A stretch of 64,000 nucleotides of DNA from Chlamydoabsidia padenii (GCA_025330725.1 JAIWND010000015.1:682001-746000); one strand, 5' to 3'; shown: positions 1 to 13,581, counted from the first letter of the stretch. Translations and numbers: made by a program. Notes: generated by a model from the sequence alone, not told the origin.

Positions 1-1900
1 AACACCAACGCTTCATAATGGCTATGGCTCAAGAACAACGTGAAGGTGATAGCGAATACCTTCGTTCTAAACTATGGTGGCTCGGTATCAGTCTAATGAT
101 ATTGGGGGAAGTAGGAAACTTTGTAGGTAAGGTTGGAAAAAAAAGGGGGTGACAGGGGAAACGGGTAAACAAATTAACAACTTTATAAATTATATAGCCT
201 ATGGGTTCGCTCCTGCCTCCACCATTGCGCCATTGGGAACAACCACTTTGGTTGCCAATGTGATTATGGCACCACTTATGCTGAAGGAAGTATTTAGGAA
301 AAGGGATCTCTTGGGTATCATTTTGGCCGTAATGGGTGCTGCCGTTGTCGTCCTCAGCTCGAATGAACAAGAAACTGCTGTAAGTTGACGATCTGAAAAC
401 CAGATCATGGATATGCTTTATGCTAACGAATTTAAACTTTTTTTTTTCTTTTTTACATAGTTATCACCTGATCTTATTATGGAGGCGTTAATGCAAACTC
501 GATCGATTGTCTACTTTATCACTACCGGAATTGCTATTGTTGCCCTTACTGCTGCATCTCCCTGGTATGGCTCGCAAAGTATTTTGGTGGACTTGGGTTT
601 GGTGGCTATCTATGGTGGTTACACTGTTTTATGCACCAAAAGTGTCGCTTCTTTACTCAGTCTTACACTTCTCAACATGTTTGCGTAAGTAAGATGGAAA
701 ATGGAAATTATACTAATGTTTATTAACTTTATGTCTCTTGCTTACTTCTTTTGACAGGTACCCCATCTCATATGTATTGATTTTGACCCTGGTGATAACG
801 GCTATTTTACAAATCAAGTATCTTAACAAGGCACTACAACGATTTGATTCCACTGCGGTTATCCCAACTCAATTTGTCCTATTTACTGTGTCTGCTATCA
901 TTGGAAGCGCTGTCATATATCATGATTTTGATAATATGAGCTTGGAGCAAATGTCAAGGTAAACTGGAATAAAATTGAAGAGGCGGGAATGATTACTAAC
1001 GAGATCATATTCTTTTGATATCCATTGTAATGCAGGTTTATGTCTGGATGTGCTGTTGAATTTATTGGCGTCTATCTTATCACTTCAAAGCGAAACAAGA
1101 TAGGAGCTCTTGCACTACAACCGGATAAAGATGAATTACCAGGCTTGGCCAACGAATCGACTACATTTGCCACCACACCACGTACTAGCTTGGATGAAGC
1201 CATAGAAGATCGAAATACCGAATCACAACCAGGTATCTCTCATCATCATCAACAACATCAACATACTGGAATAGAACTGGGTGGGCCATTTGCAAGTGGA
1301 CGAACGAACGCTATAATTACACATCATCACCAGCAGCCTCAGCAACACCATTATCCTACTACCTTCACCCCTCAAGGTTTGCAACATCATCCTCACTACC
1401 AGTATTACCAAAGCAATGACTATCAATCCATACTACAAGACAAACAACGACGGCGGAGCTCATATATTCGCGGATTATCCTTGGCATCTCAACTTGTCGA
1501 TAGAACAAATGACGAAACAGAAGCAATCTCTCCATTAATCCAACTCCCAACTCCATCGACATCGTCATCGTCATTACCTTCAGCACCAACGCAAAACAAT
1601 AGCAGCTCACGATCTCACCGGAGGACTGAGTCCAAATTGAATAATCTTCTTTTGGGTTTAAGTAACATGGCTCATGATGTCCTCTCTGCTGGTGGAACTA
1701 ATCCTTCAACAATTGCACACCACTCAAGCTTGGAAGAAGTTGTTGATGAAGAAACTGCCGCCGAAAATGAAATCCATCGAACAACAAAAACATCATCATC
1801 ATCATCAACTACAACACCACTGAATGACTCGAATACCGCCGATCAACAATACAACCATCGACCTGATGATGTTGATTTGATGGAAATGGGTCATCCTTAG
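1..1900 (+). CDS. NIPA-type magnesium transporter, 5' end outside window
   Basis: Multi-pass membrane protein of the NIPA family (DUF803), which mediates Mg2+ uptake at plasma or endosomal membranes. Exons read as (1)..126, 198..379, 461..684, 758..958 and 1036..1900, all GT-AG and all frame-consistent. The first part carries the family block LWWLGISLMILGEVGNF, continued across intron 1 into AYGFAPASTIAPLG and a KEVFRKRDLLG loop; exon 4 has the conserved YLNKALQRFDS segment. The ATG at position 18 is probably internal, because NIPA proteins normally have one membrane helix before this block. The last exon appends a cytosolic tail of about 270 residues rich in His, Gln, Ser and Thr, longer than in animal NIPA proteins. 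A poly(A) signal AATAAA lies at 2072-2077. Family assignment is firm; substrate is inferred from the family. Confidence 0.88.
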
Positions 1901-3177
1901 TTAAAATCTCCCCTTCCCCTTCACTCTCTCATCACACGTAGATTATTACATGAATACCCTCTTACTCTCATCATACATACCATTGGAATTCCCCTCCCCC
2001 TCCCTCTCTCTCTCTCTTATTTGTATCCACTCCTGTGACCTTAAAATCTCCCCTATTTATTGACTTAATATAATAAACCTGAAAATTTAATCTCTTGTCT
2101 TCAACCTGATTCTTATGGTAATACCATGTCTTTTGCTTTTGCTTTGCGTCTTTGATAGGTCCATATTTGTTCTTATTATGCTCACAGCAAACTTTTTTTA
2201 TGTGCTCAATAAAAGAACAATGAAGCTGCTGACATACCAATTTGGATAATCATTTGTGTCACAGATAATTGAATCGCCGATTGAATTTGATGTCATTGAA
2301 TTATGCAAGATGTAAATGCAAGCAAAAGAGAAGTGCCCTCATCCTTTTTGAAAAGACTGTGATAACTAGCCAAGTATACCCCGTTTACTCCCTTGGCAGG
2401 TTATGATCACAGACATGATAGAAAGGATCTAACTGTGTTAATATAAATGCACTTGGTACCTATACAATACGCTATAATGCAGGAATAAGATCGTTCAATC
2501 CCTCTCCTTATTTCAAGTGCTCAAACCATCCGAGTACAAAATGCATTCTATTACTGTATGAAGGTGGCATTGTCCCTCGAGAATTAGATGGACTGTGTAA
2601 TTTTTGCCTAGTGTCCCCCGGACCTCCGTTAAGAAGCAGAGACGCCATTTATGCAGCTTGGGGGGGTCCTCTTATCACTACAAGCAGTTTAAATACTAAA
2701 CCAAAGTATCTCCTCTCACAATTTCCGAACAAAATGTATGCCTTATTTAAAAAAAAGGGGGGGGGAATAGACGGAGACTCATCTAGTGTTGCAGACTAAT
2801 TTGCCTTTTTTTCAGTAGCCAATCAAAATTGGGATTCCGCTCGCACACACGTTTTTGATTTACAAGTAAAGTTTTTTTGTATATATTACATTTGCTCTTT
2901 CTTTTCTCTTCCCCTTCTTTTTTCTTCTTCCAACTTTGAAGGTCCTGTCTAAAAGACTTTTGATTTTGTCTTCTCTTTATCATCCTTACATACGCTCCTT
3001 TGTCTTATCCATCCTTGACTTCTCCATTCTTTCCCATTTATTACTTAATGTCCCTCTTCTTTTAAATCGATTCCTTTTTTATATCTCACTCTTACTTACC
3101 TTACCTTATTGTTATAATATCATATCTTTTACTTTTATCACAAACCACACATACCACCTAATATATTGTGCCACCCA
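1901..3177. other. Intergenic: 3' UTR and pyrimidine-rich promoter
   Basis: Holds the 3' UTR of the NIPA gene, with a short CT repeat near 2000-2018 and AATAAA at 2072-2077. Then comes about 800 bp without a convincing gene, then a strongly C/T-rich stretch (about 2890-3170) that looks like the promoter and leader of the next gene. Short open frames here have no recognisable protein features. Confidence 0.6.
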
Positions 3178-6100
3178 ATGTCAAAAGGTAATTAAGGGAT
3201 ACTGGAACAAAGTATCAGTCCTTCATACTAACTTCTTTCTTTCTTTTTTCGACTTTTAATTGTAGAATGCAGATACATTTGTCAACGAGCTGCCAACGCC
3301 ATCATCTCTGAAGTGGGAACTTATCGGGTGTCTACGGATGCACTACACGGAATCAATCAGTTCCTGGACGAATTCTTGGTGCGACTTGTCCAAAATTGCC
3401 AATCATTGGATTTATCTCGAATCAAGGCCTCAGTATTCAACTTGCTACCCTCTACACTAGGCAAAAACGCGATTGTCGAGGCGGAACTGGAAGTCAAGAC
3501 GTTTACGGAAACCGAAGTAATCGACTATGATGTGTATGAAAAAATGCGCATGCTTGGCCAATCTGATCCCTTCCCTACCCAGAAATGCCTGCCTTTGCTT
3601 AGGGACAAGTGTTTTGAATTTTGCACCTTGGCTGATAAGGACGATCAACAAAATTGGCTATCTCAACAAGAATGTGGTGATCTTACTATCTCTCCTATTG
3701 TGGCTATCTATGTGACAACAGTACTTGAACATATGGCGGAGTATATCTTGACAGCGGTGGCAATGACAGCGGAAACCGAAGAAACTGACTATGTGCGGGT
3801 CAAGGAACTCTTTTTGGCTTTGGTGGATGATATTCAAGTTGGATCAGTGTTTCAAACGATGGATCTACGGGAAAAAATGGAGGTAAGTCATATGACATGC
3901 TTGGAATATGAAGGTCATCATCTCACCCACCTTTTTATTATTATTATTATTAACAATCATGTAGAAGCGCTTATTTTCGAATGGATTCGCACCAAGATCA
4001 AGTATGCTTCCTCCTCCTCTTCCTACTTCTCTGCCTATTCGACAAGACCAGTCCCGAAGCTTTACAAGTAAGTAGTTGAATATGGGTTGAAATGATATTA
4101 TACGATGGGTACTAACTTGATTCTCTTTCTTTCAATAGATTCGGTGACGAACAATGGGATGTTGGGTGATATAGCTTTTGACGAACTTGATCTACACTAT
4201 GATGATGAAGACGACGATACATCATTATCACATCGGCCTTCTGGATTTGGTGCTCAAACATCTTTATCAAGCTATTCTGTAACAACTAACAACAGTCGTC
4301 GACCAATATCCATGATGTCTAGTAACTCCATACATACAGCTGCTAGCTCTGCTTCGTCCAACAAAAAGGCATACAAAGTGTTTAAAAATGATCATCAAGC
4401 TGATGGTAGTCCTCTCTCATTCGAACAACCTTCCTCCTCTGTTTATGATCCTGATGCATCAACTATGAACTTTGAAGATTTGATCCGGTCCGGCAATACC
4501 ATGCGTGTCTCTCTTACACCAAACCGATTGAAAACCATCGAAACTAAAGATCAAATGGCCGACGATCCTACACCTTTGAAACCTGCTTGGAAGCGTCGAT
4601 CTTCATCTGTACCTCGTATGTCAACCAGCTCAGCACCCTCTTCTCGACCTCAAACACCAACACTGCCACACCAAAGATCACCTTCTCCACTCGTGCCACC
4701 ATCACCAATACCTATGGCTAATGGAAATGGGCGTACTTCTGCACTGGATCACTCTATGCTAAAGGATGGCTCACCAACTGAAAGAAGGATGACACCATCT
4801 ATGCCAACAACAAGATCCCCGGATATCAAGCAATCAAAACTCGGCAAAACTGACAGTCGATTTGAAAATCCTCGTGATGCACCAAAGCCTCCTTCACTCA
4901 GCACTTGTTCGACTTCCATCGCTGTTGAAAAGTCTTTGCCCACACCAACTTCATCAACATCATCGAGGCAATCAAAAAGCCGCCCTGCAGTCCCATCTGA
5001 TATGGCTCTGCCATCCTCATCTTCTATTGCTTCTTCTATGAAAACAACATCTTCAAAAGCAACATCGGATTCATCATCCTCTTTGGACTCTGGAATAACT
5101 GGATCACCACAGTCAACAACGGTAACAACTGCTACTGCTACTACCACCACCACCACTACTACTACTACTACTACTGGTACCAACAACGCAGCAAAAAGCT
5201 CGAGGATAATCAATACCACACACACCACAGCTAAACCAATCTTACGGCGTGGTAGTCTCAGCAACAGGAAAAGTCGGGAAAACCTTCGTCGTCAAAGGGA
5301 AAAGGCGGAAGAATCTCTCCAGCAAAAAATGGTGTCTGCGACAGACGATGACTCGGCAATATCATCTGGTAGTGGCGATGACTTATCTATACACACTTCA
5401 AGCATCAAACAACAAGATTCGGTTTCTCTATTAACAAAGCAACATCAAAAACAGAGCAAATTATCAGCAAATGCGATCAGTCATCAACAGCGATCGCCTG
5501 ATACCAGCTCCGACGGGGGTCCATCTCAACAAGAAGTATATACAAAGGAGCCTGAATCACTTCAAGATGTCAACAACAACAGCAACAACAACAAACGGCC
5601 GGAACGACCTTCAAGTTATGTGGCGAAACGAGCATCTATGGCTGGACCTTCTCGGCGCCAATCTTTGTATGAAAGTTATGCGCTCAATGTGACCGAAGCT
5701 AATGCGGATACTATCGAAACCACTCCAACTACACCTCCTATGCGACAATTCTCTGCAGCTGGCACTGTAGGCAATACCATCAAACAACTTGATCAAGTGG
5801 TTAAACAGAAATCATCCAGCTCCTCTATCCTGTCTTCTCGCGGCACACCATCATCATCATCTCCTGGTATCGACCCAAAAGAGGATCAGGTGACTACATC
5901 ATCCAGTCGACAATTATCAGCCCCACCATCGATCCAACAAAAATCAGCATCGAGGAAAAGCGTGGTACTTGACAAGGTGTTGCAATTCGAACGGGCTCAT
6001 TCGCTGGACGACGTGGCACAACGGCGGGCATCTTCCTATATTCCACGACGTGAACGATTCATGTATTTACAACGAGACCCTAACGCCCTGGAACGATCTT

Positions 6101-6480
6101 TGACCAAATCGCCTTCCTCTTCCAGTATTGTCCGACCAGGTACATCTTCTGCGATTGCGGCGGCAGCGGCACGGTTTGCTATGGGTGTCAGTATGGCTGT
6201 CCAAACCGACGATCCACCTCCACAACAACAAGAACAAAAGACAAGTAAAGTCACGATGGGTGCTCCTTCCTTGGTGGTGACGGATGAAACTGGAAATGAT
6301 CATGCAGCAAAAGGACCAACAACAACAGTAAGACTTCCTAACAGTAACGACGACGATGATGCAGTCAGCATTCGGGGCTTTGTGGACGGTGATGAAGAAT
6401 GGTTTTTGCCGGAAGATGAATGGGAAGATGTCCAGGAACAAGAAAATGCTGTGGTGGAATGGTTACTTGGCGAAGCTTAG
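3178..6480 (+). CDS. Ser/Thr-rich protein with possible N-terminal histone-fold-like domain
   Basis: Not recognised as a named family. Exons 3178..3187, 3266..3882, 3965..4067 and 4139..6480 give about 1023 residues. The first coding exon is only ATG TCA AAA G. Residues 1 to about 240 are ordered and helix-rich, with a block SLGKNAIVEAELEV-like in character (LLPSTLGKNAIVEAELEVK) and a helix VAIYVTTVLEHMAEYILTAV followed by VRVKELFLALVDD. That spacing resembles the alpha2-loop-alpha3 portion of H2A-type histone folds; this is inference only. The remainder is a disordered Ser/Thr/Gln-rich region with a poly-Thr run (ACC/ACT codons near 5140-5175). It ends in an acidic tail containing EEWFLPEDEWEDVQ, which looks like a conserved short binding motif. 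A poly(A) signal lies at 6598-6603. Confidence 0.75.
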
Positions 6481-7055
6481 GTATATGTATGTTGTTTAAA
6501 ATAGATTCCCCCCCCTCTCTCTCTCTCCCCTTTTTTTTAATAGTATTATAGTTAGTTATCCCCTATTTATTGTATTACTTGTGTTTTAAATGTTTTAAAT
6601 AAAATCTAAAAAGATGTGGCCATCAATCGCATCTATGCTCTTGGAATATATTGATACATTGTCATCATTCATGCATTACTTCAAATCAGAATTCACCGCC
6701 TCCATGATCTTGTGATTGGAATCAGGGGTAAGCGGTATCTTTTTTTTTTTTTTTTGATTATACATAAAAGGAAAAAGGAGGGCAGATTTAAGAATTGATG
6801 TGCTGTGTTTCGCACGGCCTTTAGCATACCATTATTTTAAAGAGAATACAGTTATTTTATTGATCAATTGATTAATTATATATACATAATGAAAAGGGAG
6901 AAGTCTACTGTAATTTTAGAGTTATATGAGAGCAAGCACTTGTTTTTGTAAGGGGCAAAGGGTTATCCACATTTATTAAATGTAACAAAAGAAGTAAAAG
7001 AATAAAAAAGGGAAGAAAGGGGTTAAAGTAATAATCTATAACTATATCTGTTTTT
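6481..7055. other. Intergenic between convergent genes
   Basis: Contains two 3' UTRs facing each other: AATAAA on the plus strand at 6598-6603 and its complement TTTATT at 6972-6977 for the minus-strand gene. A T16 tract lies at about 6740-6755. No gene seen. Confidence 0.6.
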
Positions 7056-9470
7056 TCATAGACTGATAGGATCCACTAAAGTGGCGGTGCTTTTGTTGTC
7101 GTTATTATTGTTGTCGGATGATAGGTCCATTAAGACAGGTGATGAGTCCTTGCTGATAGTAAATGTTGGTGTAGATGGCGTACTGTCCGATTCTTCTTCT
7201 TCTTCCAAATCACTTGTTTGTTCAGCACGGTCCACCAAAGAATTGATATTTACTTTTTTGCCCAAATAAGCTGTTGTAGGTGAGTAATAAGAGTAATAAT
7301 AAGAGCAAGCACTTTTGTCTTGTTCATCAAGGTAGTCGCCAGGACCATTCTGATGAGATTCGTCAGTATCGATTTGATAAGTCTCGGAGGTTGGAGGGTC
7401 GTCTAATAGTGCAGTAGGGTCATCGGCCGCCGTTTCGAAAAAGGGTTGAGTGGATAAAACCAGTGGTGTTGAAGTGTTGGATCCTTGATCATGTGTATAA
7501 TCATCAATGACATCCAGTTGATCATCATCGCCTTCTTCTGGTCCCATATCGTCGAGTTTTGTTTCTTGGTGGTCGGTCATTAATATTTGTTGATATTCAG
7601 CTTCTGCATAATCAGCCCAATCACTAGGCAAAAGAAGAGAAAAAAAAAAAAAAAAAGTTAGTAACCAAAAGGCTTCTCCCCCTATGTTACTGTTAGTAGT
7701 ATACCTAAACATCAAGTAGCCAAAATGGATATCCTCCAAACCTTCAGGCCCATGAAGGAGTGCTCTTTGATCAACCACCGATCTGATTTTATCCAATTCA
7801 AGTTGCAGTTTGAGTCGAAGACAACCTTGGTGAGATTCATGGAGTTGGAATTTGTTAAAGTGAAGAAAGGTGTCAAAGAAGCGTTCCGCCAAGTATCCGT
7901 TTCGTTTGAGATCAGTGAGTCGGAATTGACCAGGCTGTTGGGGTTGAATAAGATCGTTCATTTGTCGCAGGATATCGTCAAACCGTACAAGATCATCTTC
8001 TTCGTTGTTGCAACTGGTATCTTTTCCCAAAACCTCATTGTTGTAGTTGAGTTGTTGTGCCAGTTGTTCGTGCCAGTACTGTTCTAATTCATAGCTAGAG
8101 AGGATCCCATCGCCATCTTCATCCATACATCGAAACCTAATTTCATCATTAAAAAAGACAAAGAGTTATGGATAAATGCCAACCCAATATATATAACTTA
8201 CTATATCTTACCAGTATTCGATTGCTTTCGATGATGTCTTGTCCACTTCAGCGAGTAGAAACCCTGAAGATATAAAGGTGAATGGGAGTTTTTTTTTTAA
8301 AAAAAAAAAAGACGAAGAAGGACTTACAAACAAAGTCAAGAAATGAAAGAGAATCAGTCGGCGTTTCACGACCTAAATTCATCATCCGACCACATTGAAT
8401 AATACGTTGAACGATCCGTGGGGATAAAGAACGATCATTGTATTCCATTAGATTACTTGCAGAGATTTTCAAATCATGATCATGATCTAATGCCCAAAAC
8501 TTGCAGTAGATCACATAAAAGTGTTTGTAGGAGAAATAGCCAAATGACTAAAAAAAAAAAAAAATCATACATACTCTCCAGTTATTACATTGCAGTTTCA
8601 CACCTAATTCACCTACATTATTCAATTCATTGTATGATCCTAATGTTTTAACACGATCTGTAAACTGACTCTTACGAAATTGTTTCAATGTCATCCTTCC
8701 ACTTGAACAATCTGCATCGTAAAACAAACGACAGATCACCGTTTCGACTATGTAAGAAACGAAGATCATGCGTCAGCATTCTCCTTATCCCCTTCCTCTT
8801 CTTTTTCTTTCTCCTTACTATATTTCTCTTGGAACACACTATTATCTGATAGGAACTGTAAACCGGGGTGATTCATCACAATTTCTATAAAGAATGTGAG
8901 TTTGAAAAAAAAAAAAAAAAAAAACGGGATTTGAAAAAACGGGACTTTAAATTATTTGCATGATTTTCTTTACCTTGCAAGACAGGTAAGAAATCATCAG
9001 GAGTCAGATAGTCCAATTGATGCTTTTTCAAAACAGAAAAAAACAAAGACTCATCGTCAAAACGATCTTTGGATATCAACAGCCATGATCTTTAACAAAA
9101 AAGGAGGAAGAAAAAGTGAGCTGATGATAAGAAGGGAATTTCAGGGGGAACTTACTGAACAAACTGAGCATACGTGATCCGATGTTCTTGAGGAGATATT
9201 TTTCGGAAGAGAGCAAAGTTCATGTACCGAGGCAATCCGCAAGATTTGGTTACAGCGATAAAACACGATTCGGTCATATAAGGTCGGTAGCCATAAAGAT
9301 GCTTCACAATAGCCTATGTAAAATATAAAATAAATTAAAATGATGACTAGACTAGCCAGGGGTAGGCCAATGGTCTTGAAGTAATCCCTTACCAGGATTT
9401 TACGTTGGCGTTGTTCTTGTTCAATAGGCGATATGGGACGACCATTGGGAAAGAAAAAAGGTGGAATCAT
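7056..9470 (-). CDS. PP2A regulatory subunit B'' (PR72/PPP2R3 family), EF-hand protein
   Basis: Regulatory B'' subunit that targets the PP2A holoenzyme and binds Ca2+. Minus-strand exons 9470..9393, 9313..9156, 9089..8974, 8884..8819, 8747..8617, 8547..8328, 8263..8212, 8136..7705 and 7623..7056 are frame-consistent and give about 606 residues. Family signatures in order are: the N-terminal [10 protein letters not shown] patch, [14 protein letters not shown], a segment [39 protein letters not shown], the EF-hand [17 protein letters not shown], the [16 protein letters not shown] block, and [14 protein letters not shown]. The first EF-hand-like loop ([12 protein letters not shown]) also looks competent. 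The acidic, Ser/Asp-rich C-terminus (about 180 residues) is longer than usual. Intron 3 contains an exact copy of the CGG..TTTGAA element (8925-8935). Confidence 0.9.
8925..8935 (+). promoter_or_regulatory. CGGSRTTTGAA element (CGGGATTTGAA), intronic copy
   Basis: Exact match to the recurrent 11-bp element, but inside intron 3 of the PP2A B'' gene, directly after an A20 tract. A degenerate second copy (CGGGACTTTAAA) follows at 8940-8951. Confidence 0.4.
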
Positions 9471-9942
9471 TGTAAGAGAAAAAAGGAAGAGAGAGGGAGA
9501 GTGTGTGTCACTACCTTTTTTTTTCATTTTTTCATTTTATGGTTTCCTATCATATTAAGGAGTGGTTTGTTGTAACATGTCAAAACACATACACACACAC
9601 CAACGTTTTTACATTCCTTCCTCCTTGACAAAAGAGCAAAGTTAGGAGATTATTCAGTGAGAAAAGCAGATAGAGATGATAGGCACCCTACATGCTTCTC
9701 CCTGCCTCCTTTTTTTTTTTTTTTTTTTTTCCATTACATTTATAACCCGCCCTAAAGTCACCACAAAAGACACACTACTTTATTATTTAATGAGATGATT
9801 TCAGGAGTAAAACAATGGAGAGACAATACAATGATAACAATATATAAATATAACACATAAAAAAAAAAAAAATAGAGAGAGAGAGAGGGTAAAACTATAC
9901 TATAGTAAACAAAAACAACCCTAAATGCTATAAATTGTAAGT
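9471..9942. other. Intergenic: PP2A B'' promoter and 3' end of Zn2Cys6 gene
   Basis: A/G-rich leader for the PP2A gene at 9471-9520, a T20 tract at about 9711-9730, a GC-rich patch ACCCGCCC near 9745 (possibly a degenerate promoter element), and a short GA repeat at 9873-9888. No gene seen. Confidence 0.55.
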
Positions 9943-11335
9943 TTATTGTAAGACATGTCCTTCGGTTTTACGATCCATATCCAAAGATGCATTTCCCCAG
10001 GATAAAGTCGAGTCGGCAAGTAAATGGTGCATGGCGTTTGGATCCATTAGCATCATTTGTGGGTCATCTTCCATCATTGGCGTATATACGGTTGAAGGTT
10101 GTTGTTGTTGATGTTGTTGAGGTGATGTGATGGGTAAAACAAAATCTTGTTGATGCCGGAATGATTGTTGATCCATGGTGTCCAATTGCATCATAGGTGA
10201 AGAAGTAGTATAATCCATGGCAGTCATATCTGTGAATGAGATGGTGTGGCGGCGTTGTAAAGAAGGAGAAGTCATCATTTGAGCTTGAGGGTAGTAATCA
10301 TGCTGTTGCATACATGACTGTTGTTGCTGTTGTTGTTGTTGTTGTTGAGTATAAGATGGTTGAATTTGTTGTTGCTGTTGTTGTTGTTGCGGCTGCTGTT
10401 GCTGTTGCTGTTGCTGCTGCTGTTGTTGTTGTACGTGTTGCTGATGATGTTGATGTACGTGTTGTTGATGATGATATTGTTGCGGTTGATATTGTTGTTG
10501 TATTTGTGGATGAGACTGCTGGAGAGAAGATGGAGGAGGATATTGTCGAACAGTATGTTGAAGCTGTTGTGAATGCATAGGTAAGAATTTCATAGATCGA
10601 TGTTTTTTCAAGCGTCCTTCCAATGGAGCACCAGGTGAAGCTGCACGAGCATAACCAGTCTTGTTCATGTGTCGATGATTCAGTGATCGGAGGTCTTCTT
10701 GAGAATGTGAGTAATGATGGTGAAGTGAGCGAGGAGCACGTCGTAATAATTGTTGTTGTTGTTGTTGTTGTTGTTGCTGTGGATGTTGTTGTGAGGGTTG
10801 ATAATGAGATGAGTTGAGATTATTTAAATTTGTCGGTAACTGAATAGGTTGTTGGTGATGATTATAGGATGTTAAAGGAATGTTACCGAATTGCATCATG
10901 GAAGCCAAACGAGCTGGATCAGTGATGGAGGCACTTGAATTGAAGAGAGCGGCTGGATTGACAGAGGAGCCAAGTGGTGAGTGTTGTTGGTGTTGAGAGG
11001 AAGGTGATTGTTGTCCTGATGTTACCGTCATTGGTGATGAAGTTACAACTGTTGTTGGTGTAGTTGGTGAAGAAGTAACCGAAGTCTGATAATGTTGATG
11101 GTGGTGGTGTTGATCCGGTGTGAATATTTGAGAAGGAAATCGTTTAATGGTATGAGATCCTGATATTGTGCCACGTCGAGGTTTCGCCAATTTCGTAGGT
11201 CGATTCATCCTATCCGCCACCGAACCTGTTGATGTAGAGATGATTGATGAGCTTAGTATAGGTGACGAGGAAGTAGATGAGCCATCATTATTGGCCGTTG
11301 TCGTTGTAAAACTTGATGATCCAGGAGAGAGAGGC

Positions 11336-11371
<36 letters not shown>

Positions 11372-13581
11372 AATGCCGACTGGTTATTACTATCCATGGC
11401 TAATTTCCCACACATTTCCGCCAATTCTGCATCTTTAGCCAAATAGCGAAGTTCCACCGCCGGAGTTTCAGAAGAAAGTCTGTTGATGATGGAAAGAGCT
11501 TGCCAATAAAGTGTATTTGCATTTGATTTCCGAGATTCATCTTGAGTCGTTTCCATTTCGAATTTGTGCACCGCAATAGCCATTGTTACACAAAGAATTG
11601 TAAATTGCACACCACGGATGGGATAGTGAAACACATCTAGGCTATTGGATTCCATGATCGATTCTGCGATGCTGTTGATAATCGAAGCTGATGTTGCACA
11701 TAGTTGTTGATGTGGATATGGGTGGGTATCATCGCCGTTATTGGTAGTATTATTGTCCATGGTGGTATTGTTGTTGTTACTGTTACTGGAGACAGGATAA
11801 AGGACATGATGTCGATGAAGAAGAATGATGGAGTAGTGATACATCATATGAAGGAAGCCCACAAAAGCATCGGAAACAGTTGCATTAGTTGTATCCACCG
11901 GGTAAGTTTTCATTTCCGCCGTGCTTGGTGTATATTCAAACCGAGGAATCACAGAGATTTCACGTAGGTAGGTTTCCAATGTTGTTTGCATAATCACCAG
12001 TCGTCCCTTTTCGTCCAATTGTTGAGTTGTGGTGCGGACTGTACCTTGGACTTGCTGCCTTGATGCCAATCGCCTTGAGAAGCCATAGATGTCGGATAGT
12101 GTTCGCCCTAATCTAATCACCACGTTATGTCGAGTCACTATATCTTCAGTACCAGGGACATCATCTCCAATGGATGAAGGATAATCGGTGGTGCATTGAG
12201 AGTTGATAAAGCGAGTTTCCCGACCTTCTTCGATACTAGCATCCAAGAAGAAGAAAGAAAGAAAGAAAGAAAGAAAGAGATGAGTCAGTTTTATTTCTTT
12301 TTCTTATCCTTTATTGATATATTTCTTTACCTTGTCCAAAGATCATATAAAAAGATCATCCAGAATGTACGCTTTTTAGTTTCATAGTCATAAGTATCTA
12401 TAGCACCAACAGGAGGAACCAATGTTGATAGTTTCAAGGCATAGCACATATCCACAGCAAGAGCCAAGTAATAACCAGGTCGATAAAAGTAACCAGTACG
12501 TTTGTAATGTTCTTGATATTTAGTGAGGAGAATCAGGGCTTGCATGGTGGTGATACATGGCGCAACACTAGCTTCATCAATGAGGACAAATGCACGTTGG
12601 TAATAAGAAAAGCCTGGAGGTTCGTTTGAGTGTGTTGTATAATAAGAGGACGATGAAGTAGACCACCGAGCAGCAACAGCACACATAGAGTAAAGCAACA
12701 ACATGGATGATGGTGGATTATTGGGATTCATCATTTGTTGGTTAAATGTTGACTTTTGAATCATTGGTGTATAAGGATGAACATATTCAAAATACTTGTC
12801 GATTAAAGAAGTGTCGATATCAGTAAATTGATGAGTGGATGGTACTGGAGTAGTTGGTTCGCTTTTAATGTCATTATTAGTTGATAAAGATAAATCGGAA
12901 GGTTGTCGTCGAAGTTGATGATGTTGCTGTTGATGATAAATATCGTGGGTATAATAAGGTTGACCAATTTCATTCATAGTAAATTGATGATCAGGTAATC
13001 GGTGTATAGATGTTGCATGGAATTCGTTTGCTATATATCATAAACATATTAGTAAAAAAATAATCAATCAATTAATCTTTATATACAATACTTACGTTGT
13101 TGTATTGTTGTATCATCTTCTTGAATTCCGTTCTTATCTTGTAATGCATGAGGGTCCAAAGATAAAGCATCATCCAATATTTCCCTTGCTGGTCCACCAA
13201 TCGTCCTGAGTGCCTTTTCCATCAATTGCAAGCGGGCTTCCAAGATTTCAATATATTGTTTAGGTGGTCCACGCTTTGAACTTTGTTGTTGTGGGAAGAT
13301 ACACCTAAAGTTCGATTTTCGACATCGTCCACAAGGTTGTACGCCTTCGCATTTTACCTACAGTATCCCACGCCCAACCCAAAAAGTAAAAAGTAAGTCA
13401 TGGAGTACTATCAAAGCCTTCTTTGCCCACATCCCCCCCCTTTTTTTTTTCTTCAAATGTTTACCTTTCGTTTCCTACATTCATGACAAGCGACACTTGC
13501 TTTGGCCCGTTTACTGTTAGTCTTCTTTTTACTAGAGTCACTGAGAGTAGGTGAATCAGGTGGATTGGAAGAAGATTGCAT
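9943..13581 (-). CDS. Zn2Cys6 transcription factor with fungal-specific TF domain and polyglutamine activation region
   Basis: DNA-binding regulator of the Gal4/XlnR class. Exons 13581..13465, 13357..13096, 13030..12331 and 12235..9943 give about 1123 residues. The zinc cluster is Cys32-x2-Cys35-x6-Cys42-x5-Cys48-x2-Cys51-x6-Cys58, followed by the basic linker KRGPPKQYIEILEARLQLME, typical of the XlnR-like group, and a short coiled coil. The middle region (roughly residues 250-500) matches the fungal-specific TF domain: YSMCAVAARWS, YYLALAVDMCYAL, MIFLYDLW and an EGR motif after the last intron. The C-terminal half is low complexity with several runs of 7-12 Gln, His-rich patches and Ser/Thr. 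Regulon is unknown. Intron 1 interrupts the zinc cluster, a common intron position in this class. Confidence 0.9.

Noticed and set aside
8548..8576. Donor GTATGT for PP2A B'' intron 5
   Set aside because: Would leave a 29-nt intron; the GTAGGT donor at 8616 gives 69 nt and aligns with the family without a gap.
10236..10580. Plus-strand Val/Leu-rich frames opposite the Zn2Cys6 gene
   Set aside because: Antisense shadows of CAG/CAA runs in the transcription factor.
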